A DNA stretch of 5,186 nucleotides. It comes from an uncultured Ruminococcus sp. Its GTDB lineage: Bacteria; Bacillota; Clostridia; Oscillospirales; Ruminococcaceae. This document shows positions 1-5,186 of this stretch, in pieces (the first letter of the stretch is position 1; every line of letters begins with the position of its first letter). The notes beneath the pieces were generated by a model, which had not been told where the DNA came from, made no database searches, and saw only the letters and a program-made list of their open reading frames with translations. Where the stretch lies: assembly GCA_937942105.1 (NCBI GenBank), contig CALDFS010000211.1, forward strand, positions 1 through 5,186, read 5' to 3'. The translations under genes were made by a program, and so were the position numbers.

Positions 1-17
1 GAGAGGAAAGAGATGTT

Positions 18-236
18 TTAATTATTTTTATATATGACAAATGATATGTCTCCCTTTGAAGATGTTAAAATTGAGTTTTCTCTGATTCTTGAGAAATCAT
101 AGCCGAGCCGTTCGGCGGTTTCAATTACCTTGTTTCTCGTTGCAGTGCTGACACCGGGCTTGTTGTTTAGTGCTGTTGATACTGCCGCTTCGGAAAGTCC
201 GAGTATTTTCGCAAGTTCTTTTGCTGTGATTTTCAT
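18..236 (-). CDS. LacI-family regulator N-terminus, cut short by an in-frame stop (possible pseudogene)
   Basis: This 72-residue product is the DNA-binding end of a LacI/GalR-family repressor. Residues 2-47 form the helix-turn-helix (TAKELAKILGLS, recognition helix around EAAVSTALN, then NKPGVS and the AERLGYD turn). Residues 48-60 are the hinge region, and residues 62-70 (GDISFVIYK) look like the first beta-strand of the sugar-sensing domain. Family members are usually about 330 residues, so the effector-binding domain is missing. The TAA falls inside a strand rather than at a domain boundary, which suggests a broken gene more than a designed stand-alone HTH. The start at 236 is supported by AGGAGG (complement of 244-249) seven bases upstream. 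It is divergent from the sugar operon and would be its natural local regulator. Whether coding continues past the window edge cannot be seen. Family call sure; functional state unsure. Confidence 0.75.
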   Translation of the reverse strand: MKITAKELAKILGLSEAAVSTALNNKPGVSTATRNKVIETAERLGYDFSRIRENSILTSSKGDISFVIYKNN

Positions 237-260
237 AAGTATTCCTCCTATAATAATTTA

Positions 261-289
261 AGTATACATCGTTAAGTAAATTTAGTCAA
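261..289 (-). promoter_or_regulatory. Sigma-A-type promoter for the LacI-type gene
   Basis: On the minus strand, a -35 box TTGACT (289-284, 5 of 6 to consensus), a 17-base spacer and a -10 box TATACT (266-261, 5 of 6) are seen. Transcription should start near 254, giving a short leader that contains the AGGAGG ribosome site (249-244) before the ATG at 236. The element is read directly from sequence; activity is inferred. Confidence 0.7.
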
Positions 290-306
290 TATCCTCAGAA
301 AATTCA

Positions 307-329
307 CTTAATTTTATGTTGTAATTAAG
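307..329. promoter_or_regulatory. Candidate operator: inverted repeat over the operon -35 box
   Basis: CTTAATT (307-313) and AATTAAG (323-329) are perfect 7-bp inverted arms around a 9-base centre. The right arm and centre cover the -35 box at 319-324, so a bound protein would block the operon promoter. Related TTAAGTA sequences occur at 258-264 and 272-278, flanking and overlapping the regulator's -10 box, and ACTTAA at 306-311 overlaps the left arm. The repeat lacks the central CG typical of LacI-family operators, and the region is AT-rich, so chance or another regulator is possible. Confidence 0.4.
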
Positions 330-347
330 CTGAGCATAAAGTATTAT
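319..347 (+). promoter_or_regulatory. Sigma-A-type promoter for the isomerase-transketolase-kinase operon
   Basis: A -35 box TTGTAA (319-324, 4 of 6), a 17-base spacer and a -10 box TATTAT (342-347, 5 of 6) lie in front of the isomerase gene. The start would be near 354, leaving a leader of about 20 bases that includes the AGGAG ribosome site at 363-367, eight bases before the ATG. No other promoter is evident further along the operon, so all four genes are probably transcribed from here. Confidence 0.6.
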
Positions 348-375
348 TTAAAAAATATTAATAGGAGATGTAGCC

Positions 376-1782
376 ATGATTAAAATAGGATTTGCACCCA
401 CAAGGCGAAGTATATTTTCCGCTCCCAGCGCGATAGAATATGCTGACTTAACCAGAAAGCGCATTGAAGAGCTTGGTATTTCATTTGTAGACATAAATGA
501 CATTGCAGAGGATGGACTTTTACACAGTGATGAAGACAGAATAAAAATCGCTGCGAAGTTCAAAGAAGCAAAAATAGACGGGCTTTTTATCCCACACTGT
601 AACTTTGGTACGGAATATGAAGCTGCAAGGCTGGCGAAGGATCTTAATGTTCCCGTTTTGCTATGGGGTCCGCGCGACGAATGTCCTGACGAAAAGGGCG
701 TAAGGCTTCGTGACAGCCAATGTGGGCTGTTTGCTACCGGAAAGGTTTTTCGGCGCTTTGAAGTTCCGTTTACATATCTGCCAAATTGTAAACTTGAAGA
801 TATTGAATTTGAAATCGGTCTGAAAAACTTTCTGCGGGTCTGTTCTGTAGTCAGAACGTTCAGGGGTATCCGCATTCTGCAGATAGGTCCCCGCCCATTT
901 GATTTCTGGTCGACTATGTGCAACGAGGGAGAACTGCTCGAAAAATTCAATATTCAGCTTTCGCCCATTCCTTTTCCGGAACTTATGGAAGAGGTCAGAG
1001 CGGCAAAAAGGATCGGCACTGAAGTAACTGAAATAATGGAATATTGCAGGCAAAACTTTAATATATCAGTCCAAGACGGTGCGCTTGAAACAATATGCTC
1101 TTTAAAAGCAGCCATAAAACATCTTGCCCAAAAATACGGCTGCAATGCCGCTGCAATTCAATGCTGGAACGCTATGCAGGACGAACTCGGCATTATGCCC
1201 TGTGCGGCAAACTCGCTTCTCAACGAAGAAGGTTTTCCTGTGGTCTGCGAAACCGATATTCACGGTGCGGTAACTGCTCTTATAGTCGAGGCGGCAGATA
1301 TGGATGAACACAGAAGCTTTTTCGCCGACTGGACTGTTCGTCACCCATTCAATGACAATGCAGAGCTTTTGCAGCACTGCGGGCCGTGGCCGCTCTCAGT
1401 AGCTGCGCAGAAGCCTACGGTCGGATATCCTTTGGCATTCAATTATCCTGGCGCAGTTGAAGCACAAGCAAAAGACGGTGAACTTACAATCGCAAGGTTT
1501 GATGGAGATCATGGTAAATACTCTCTTCTATTAGGCAACGCCAAGACCGTTGACGGTCCGTATACTAAGGGCACATATATGTGGATTGAGGTCAAAGACT
1601 GGAAACGGTTAGAGGCAAAAATCGTTGAAGGACCATATATACACCACTGTGTAGGCATACATTCTGATGTAGTACCGGCTCTTTTTGAAGCCTGCAAGTA
1701 TATCGGCGTTGAGCCAGACCTGTTTGACACGGATTCAGAGGAAGTAAAACTAAAGCTGTGGGGTAATATAAATGAACTATAA
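376..1782 (+). CDS. L-fucose/L-arabinose isomerase-like sugar isomerase (FucI-related family)
   Basis: This 468-residue protein belongs to the FucI/AraA-like aldose-ketose isomerases, metal-dependent cytoplasmic enzymes that use an ene-diol route. The N-terminal half (about 1-170) shows the Rossmann-like opening IKIGFAPTR, the stretch PHCNFGTEYEAARLAKDLNV (73-92) followed by LLWGPRDE, and LRDSQCGLFATGKVFRRFEV (111-130). The C-terminal half carries CWNAMQDELGIMPC (263-276), the acidic motif CETDIHGA (291-298) and the histidine-rich segment HHCVGIHSD (423-431). Likely metal ligands come from Glu270, Glu292 or Asp294, and one of His423, His424 or His429. Glu270 and Asp294 are 24 residues apart, the same spacing as Glu337 and Asp361 of E. 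coli FucI, but this was not aligned. At 468 residues it is shorter than classical FucI (about 590). The start has AGGAG at 363-367. It opens the operon and overlaps the transketolase N-subunit gene by 11 bases. Family solid; substrate unknown. Confidence 0.85.
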   Translation: MIKIGFAPTRRSIFSAPSAIEYADLTRKRIEELGISFVDINDIAEDGLLHSDEDRIKIAAKFKEAKIDGLFIPHCNFGTEYEAARLAKDLNVPVLLWGPRDECPDEKGVRLRDSQCGLFATGKVFRRFEVPFTYLPNCKLEDIEFEIGLKNFLRVCSVVRTFRGIRILQIGPRPFDFWSTMCNEGELLEKFNIQLSPIPFPELMEEVRAAKRIGTEVTEIMEYCRQNFNISVQDGALETICSLKAAIKHLAQKYGCNAAAIQCWNAMQDELGIMPCAANSLLNEEGFPVVCETDIHGAVTALIVEAADMDEHRSFFADWTVRHPFNDNAELLQHCGPWPLSVAAQKPTVGYPLAFNYPGAVEAQAKDGELTIARFDGDHGKYSLLLGNAKTVDGPYTKGTYMWIEVKDWKRLEAKIVEGPYIHHCVGIHSDVVPALFEACKYIGVEPDLFDTDSEEVKLKLWGNINEL

Positions 1783-2611
1783 TGCGTTTTCATTTGACCT
1801 TCGTAAAGATGTTTTAGATATGATTGTTGCCGGCAATGGCGGTCACATAGGCGGAGATATGAGTGTTATTGACGCGCTTATGACGCTTTACTTTCGCGTA
1901 ATGAATATCTCACCCGAAAATATCGATTCCGAAAATAGGGATATGTTCGTGCTGAGTAAAGGGCACTGTGTTGAAGCTCTTTATGCGGTTTTAGCTGCAA
2001 AAGGCTTCTTTTCCATCGATGAAGTTATGCAGAAATTTATGCGTTTCGGTACTCAGTTCATCGGTCACCCGAATAACAAGCTTCCCGGTATTGAAATGAA
2101 CAGCGGATCTTTGGGACATGGGCTTTCCGTGTGCGTCGGAATGGCACTCGCCGCGAAGATGAACAAGTCACACAGACGTATTTACACTATTATGGGCGAT
2201 GGTGAGCTTGCCGAAGGCTCAATATGGGAAGCAGCCATGGCTGCTAATCATTACCACCTTGACAATCTATGTGCCGTTATCGACCGAAACCATTTGCAGA
2301 TTTCTGGTAATACCGAAGACGTCATGCGCCAGGACAGTCTTATCAGAAGATGGTCCTCGTTCGGATGGCATACCGTTCAGGTGAAAAACGGAAATGATTC
2401 GGATGAACTGTATGAAGCGTTTATTAAAGCGAAGAAATCAAGATATAAGCCTACTGTTATAATAGCAAATACCGTAAAGGGGTTTGGCTCTGAAATAATG
2501 GAAAACAAAGCAGAATGGCATCACCGTGTACCGTCGCATGAGGAGTATGATGCAATTATTATTGACTTTAAAGCAAGAAAAGAGGCACTTATAAATGAAC
2601 ACGATCGCTAA
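1772..2611 (+). CDS. Transketolase N-terminal (thiamine diphosphate-binding) subunit
   Basis: This 279-residue protein is the pyrophosphate-binding half of a two-gene transketolase, which moves a two-carbon ketol unit between phosphosugars. The thiamine diphosphate/Mg motif begins GDGELAEG (142-149) and ends at Asn173 in CAVIDRN; Asp143 and Asn173 should bind Mg2+. Conserved active-site features are GGHIGG (His25), SKGH (His65), GHPNNK (His99), GSLGHG (112-117) and WHHRVPS (His250/His251), matching the usual transketolase histidines. Length is normal for the separate N-subunit found in many Firmicutes and archaea. The start overlaps the isomerase end by 11 bases; the upstream GTGGGG (1758-1763) is a weak ribosome site, so translation is probably coupled to the isomerase. 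It must pair with the next gene product, because the pyrimidine-binding domain and the catalytic Glu are absent here. Confidence 0.93.
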   Translation: MNYNAFSFDLRKDVLDMIVAGNGGHIGGDMSVIDALMTLYFRVMNISPENIDSENRDMFVLSKGHCVEALYAVLAAKGFFSIDEVMQKFMRFGTQFIGHPNNKLPGIEMNSGSLGHGLSVCVGMALAAKMNKSHRRIYTIMGDGELAEGSIWEAAMAANHYHLDNLCAVIDRNHLQISGNTEDVMRQDSLIRRWSSFGWHTVQVKNGNDSDELYEAFIKAKKSRYKPTVIIANTVKGFGSEIMENKAEWHHRVPSHEEYDAIIIDFKARKEALINEHDR

Positions 2612-3527
2612 CCGCGCAGTAATATGCAAAGTTTTGACGGAAGCAGCCGAAAACGACCGCGACATTATAGTTCTTTGTTCGGATTCAAGAGGAAGTGCGT
2701 CTATGACGTCGTTTGCCAACGCGTTTCCGGAGCAGTTTGTGGAGACAGGAATTGCTGAGCAGAACCTAATAGGCATATCCGCCGGACTTGCTAAGTGCGG
2801 CAAAAAGGTGTTTGCCTGCTCTCCTGCCTGCTTTCTGTCAACGAGGAGCTATGAGCAGATAAAAATAGACTGTGCTTATTCAAATACAAATGTTAAGCTT
2901 ATCGGCATAAGCGGAGGCGTGAGCTACGGTGCACTTGGAATGAGTCATCATTCTCTTCAGGATATTTCCGCAATATCCGCAATTCCGAATATGAAAATTT
3001 ATCTTCCAAGCGACAGGTTTCAAACCGAATTTCTGATAAAGCAGCTTCTAAATGACCCTTCGCCAGCATATATCCGTGTCGGCAGAAATCCTGTTGAGGA
3101 TATCTATGACGAAAATCATGCTTTTGAAAAGGACAAAGCGGTATGGCTGAAAATGGGCACCGACATTGCAATCATTACCTGTGGTGAAATGGTAAAACCA
3201 GCTCTTGACGCCGCCATGCGGTTGGAACAGAAAGGTTTAAGCGCAACGGTACTCGATATGTACTGCCTTAAACCGCTTGACGAGGAATCGGTTTTAAAGG
3301 CGGTGAAAAATTCAAAGGCTGTAGTGACTGTAGAGGAACACTCCCCATATGGCGGACTTGGTTCCTTGGTATCTTCGGTTGTGTCGCGCTACCTTCCTAA
3401 AAAGGTGTTGAGTCTTTCCCTACCGGATGCTCCTGTGGTTTCGGGAACATCAAATGAAATTTTCACTTACTACGGGCTCAACGCAAAAGGAATAGAATCA
3501 AGCATTCTTAACCTTCTGGAGGAATGA
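2595..3527 (+). CDS. Transketolase C-terminal (pyrimidine-binding and C-domain) subunit
   Basis: This 310-residue protein completes the transketolase. The pyrimidine-binding domain (about 1-170) has the catalytic glutamate in TGIAEQN (Glu55, counterpart of yeast Glu418, which activates the cofactor). The C-terminal domain follows from about 185 (GTDIAIITCGEMV, then EEHSPYGGLGS at 247-257). By motif comparison with yeast transketolase, the sugar-phosphate-binding residues all have counterparts: Arg7 in ANRAV (yeast Arg359), Ser34 in DSRGS (Ser386), His118 in GMSHHS (His469) and Arg164 in VGRNP (Arg528). This points to a phosphorylated sugar as substrate. The gene overlaps the N-subunit by 17 bases, with AGAGG at 2581-2585 nine bases before the ATG, so the halves are probably made together in equal amounts. 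1-Deoxyxylulose-5-phosphate synthase is a relative but is normally a single chain of about 620 residues. Confidence 0.92.
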   Translation: MNTIANRAVICKVLTEAAENDRDIIVLCSDSRGSASMTSFANAFPEQFVETGIAEQNLIGISAGLAKCGKKVFACSPACFLSTRSYEQIKIDCAYSNTNVKLIGISGGVSYGALGMSHHSLQDISAISAIPNMKIYLPSDRFQTEFLIKQLLNDPSPAYIRVGRNPVEDIYDENHAFEKDKAVWLKMGTDIAIITCGEMVKPALDAAMRLEQKGLSATVLDMYCLKPLDEESVLKAVKNSKAVVTVEEHSPYGGLGSLVSSVVSRYLPKKVLSLSLPDAPVVSGTSNEIFTYYGLNAKGIESSILNLLEE

Positions 3528-3532
3528 ATATG
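3518..3532 (+). promoter_or_regulatory. Ribosome binding site that fixes the kinase start
   Basis: GGAGG at 3518-3522 lies inside the last codons of the transketolase C-subunit. It is one base from an ATG at 3524 but seven bases from the ATG at 3530. The second spacing is normal and the first is too tight, so the kinase should begin at 3530. Confidence 0.7.
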
Positions 3533-4993
3533 CGCTGTGTGATAGCAATTGACCAGTCCACTCAGGGGACAAAAGCTCTACTGCTCGGAGATAATGCAAA
3601 AATTATTTCCAAGGCATATCTTGAACACAGACAGATTATTAGTCCCGAAGGATATATCTCTCACGACCCGGACGAAATCCTGACAAATGTATGTAAGGTT
3701 GTAAAGAAAATTATTTGCGCTGTTCCTGATGCAGAAATCTCAGCCATAGGGATTACCAATCAGCGAGAGACAATAGTTGCATGGGATTCCGTCACCGGAA
3801 AGCCTTTCATTAATGCTATCGTATGGCAATGCTCCCGGGCCAAGAATATAGTAAGCGCTCTCACTGAATATCAGAAGTCAGTTATTGAGACGAAAACCGG
3901 TATGCCTGTATCGCCCTACTTTCCCGCCGCAAAAATACGATGGATACTCGAAAATGTTCTGAAGGCAAAAGAGCTTGCTGAGCAGGGTCGTTTGCGCTTC
4001 GGAACAATTGATGCATGGCTCATCAGCAAGCTTACAGGTACATATAAAACTGATGTTTCAAACGCGTCGCGCACTCAGCTTATGAATATTGTTAGCCTTG
4101 ACTGGGATGATGAACTGCTTGACATATTCGGCATTTCAAAAAATATGCTGCCTCAGATTTGTGCGTCGGACTCTTGCTTCGGGGAAACAGATTTCTGCGG
4201 CATCTTAAAAGAAAAAGTCCCAATATGTGCAGTCCTCGGCGATTCTCATGCGGCGCTGTTTGCTCAGCATTGTCATAGTCCCGGCCAGTTGAAGGTAACA
4301 TACGGCACCGGCTCGTCTGCTATGATGAACACAGGAGCAGAAATCGTGCGCTCTTCAAACGGTCTGGCAAGCTCTGTCGCATGGAGCTTCAGGGGCAAGA
4401 CCGATTATGTCTTGGAGGGCAACATCAACTACTCAGGTGCGGTTATATCGTGGCTAAAAAACGACCTCAAGCTGATAAACACATCAGAAGAAACCGAAAA
4501 GCTTGCTTTAAAAGCAAATAGGTCTGACAAAACCTATCTCGTGCCTGCATTCAGCGGCCTTGGCGCTCCGTATTGGTTCGATGACGCAAAAGCATCAATA
4601 ACGGGAATGACCAGACTTACGGGCAAAGCCGAAATCGTTCGTGCGGCACTTGATTCGATTGCTTATCAGATAAACGATATTCTTTCTGCTATGAGCAAGG
4701 ATTCAAAAATTCCTATAAGACACATTTCTGTGGATGGCGGTCCTACTAACAACCGATATCTCATGCAGTTTCAAAGCGACATATCCATGGCTGTTATCAG
4801 AGTATCCGAAGTAAGTGAGCTTTCGGGAATGGGCGTAGGATTTATGGCAGGCATATCCGCAGGATTGTTCACAGAAGATGAAGCATTTTCAACGTTGGAA
4901 TATATTTCATATGCCCCAAAGATGTCCGATAAAGAGCGGTGCAGCCTTATAAATGGTTGGAGATGTGCAATTGAAACTTTAATCGGAAAATAA
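3530..4993 (+). CDS. FGGY-family carbohydrate kinase, glycerol-kinase-like, probably a ketose kinase
   Basis: This 487-residue cytoplasmic kinase phosphorylates a sugar or polyol with ATP. It follows GlpK from end to end: phosphate loop IAIDQSTQGTK (5-15), NQRE (77-80), VWQCSRA (98-104), PYF (129-131), GTIDAWLISKLTG (158-170), GDSHAALF (237-244), TYGTG (257-261), PAFSGLGAPYW (339-349) and the FGGY signature region VDGGPTNNRYLMQFQSDI (401-418). Arg79, Glu80, Trp99, Tyr130 and the catalytic base Asp238 match E. coli GlpK Arg83, Glu84, Trp103, Tyr135 and Asp245. Two glycerol contacts differ: GlpK Gln246 is Ser239 and Phe270 is Ser263. The GGTR loop that binds fructose-1,6-bisphosphate in GlpK is also missing. 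Together with its operon this suggests a ketose substrate made by the isomerase. It starts two bases after the transketolase stop. Plain annotation as glycerol kinase is possible but less likely. Confidence 0.88.
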   Translation: MRCVIAIDQSTQGTKALLLGDNAKIISKAYLEHRQIISPEGYISHDPDEILTNVCKVVKKIICAVPDAEISAIGITNQRETIVAWDSVTGKPFINAIVWQCSRAKNIVSALTEYQKSVIETKTGMPVSPYFPAAKIRWILENVLKAKELAEQGRLRFGTIDAWLISKLTGTYKTDVSNASRTQLMNIVSLDWDDELLDIFGISKNMLPQICASDSCFGETDFCGILKEKVPICAVLGDSHAALFAQHCHSPGQLKVTYGTGSSAMMNTGAEIVRSSNGLASSVAWSFRGKTDYVLEGNINYSGAVISWLKNDLKLINTSEETEKLALKANRSDKTYLVPAFSGLGAPYWFDDAKASITGMTRLTGKAEIVRAALDSIAYQINDILSAMSKDSKIPIRHISVDGGPTNNRYLMQFQSDISMAVIRVSEVSELSGMGVGFMAGISAGLFTEDEAFSTLEYISYAPKMSDKERCSLINGWRCAIETLIGK

Positions 4994-5013
4994 CCTTTCT
5001 CCTTTATAAATAT

Positions 5014-5053
5014 AAGAAGCAGATGTTTGGTCAGACATCTGCTTCTTGTTTTT
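5014..5053 (+). terminator. Strong intrinsic terminator of the operon
   Basis: A perfect 13-bp stem (5014-5026 AAGAAGCAGATGT with 5035-5047), extendable by a G-U and a U-A pair to a GGTC loop, is followed by GTTTTT (5048-5053). It lies 20 bases after the kinase stop. In the opposite direction the stem is followed by ATATTTATAAAGG, not a clean U-run, so it serves the plus strand mainly. Confidence 0.9.
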
Positions 5054-5118
5054 ATCAGCGAGTGAACCGAAGACCACCAAGCTGCATACACTTTGCATTT
5101 AAAATAGATTCTCCCGCC

Positions 5119-5186
5119 TTATTTCACATTAATAACCATTCGTCTGTACGCATAAAGCTCAGGGGAACCATCGTCGTGGATTTCGA
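5119..5186 (-). CDS. C-terminal end of a convergent gene, unidentified (partial)
   Basis: On the minus strand, the frame entering at the window edge reads 21 codons, beginning EIHDDGSPELYAY and ending VINVK, then TAA at 5121-5119. The other two minus-strand frames stop within this stretch (TGA after 8 codons in one, after 20 in the other). The amino-acid make-up (acidic and hydrophilic, then a strand-like MVINV end) is that of a real protein tail, but I do not recognise the family. The 65 bases between this stop and the operon terminator show no gene and no clear terminator for this strand. Confidence 0.45.
   Translation of the reverse strand, partial: EIHDDGSPELYAYRRMVINVK

Noticed and set aside
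237..375. A CcpA cre site for catabolite repression
   Set aside because: No match to the WTGNAANCGNWWNCAW pattern was found in the control region.
237..375. A riboswitch or attenuator in the operon leader
   Set aside because: The predicted leader is only about 20 bases, too short to hold a structured RNA element.
348..950. A 200-codon minus-strand open frame opposite the isomerase
   Set aside because: Its product is serine-rich low-complexity sequence without family motifs and lies wholly opposite a well-supported gene; it extends across the operon promoter.
376..4993. Sulfoquinovose (sulfo-transketolase) pathway, which also uses split transketolase genes and isomerases
   Set aside because: That route, as known, does not need an FGGY sugar kinase, and no sulfolactaldehyde-handling gene is seen here.
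4771..5091. A 106-codon minus-strand frame covering the kinase end and the terminator
   Set aside because: It crosses a perfect terminator hairpin and the conserved FGGY tail on the other strand, and shows no recognisable domain.

Overview
This window holds a compact sugar-catabolism operon, very probably from a Clostridia-type Firmicute. The reasons are strong AGGAGG-like Shine-Dalgarno sites, an AT-rich divergent control region with good sigma-A-type promoters, short or overlapping gene junctions, a transketolase split into two genes, and a LacI-type reader of the clostridial kind. No transporter, RNA gene, insertion sequence or CRISPR array is visible.

Layout. On the minus strand, 18-236 encodes only the DNA-binding end of a LacI-family regulator, cut short by an in-frame TAA. 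A divergent control region (237-375) carries one well-formed promoter for each direction, plus an inverted repeat over the -35 box of the operon promoter. The plus-strand operon then runs without breaks: a FucI/AraA-like sugar isomerase (376-1782), the N-terminal and C-terminal transketolase subunits (1772-2611 and 2595-3527), and a GlpK-like FGGY carbohydrate kinase (3530-4993). A strong intrinsic terminator (5014-5053) closes it. At the right edge is the last part of a convergent, unidentified minus-strand gene (5119-5186).

How the genes work together (inference). The isomerase would turn an aldose into a ketose, the kinase would phosphorylate the ketose, and the two transketolase halves would assemble into one enzyme that moves a two-carbon ketol unit from the phosphoketose into central metabolism. 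No epimerase or aldolase is present, so the transketolase appears to act directly on the kinase product. The same set of activities is known for the D-apiose transketolase route (apiose isomerase, apulose kinase, apulose-4-phosphate transketolase A/B). Here, however, the isomerase belongs to the FucI-like fold family, so the sugar is open: apiose, a pentose, or a sugar not yet assigned to such a pathway. The kinase keeps the catalytic residues of glycerol kinase but has lost two glycerol-contact positions, which argues for a sugar rather than glycerol.
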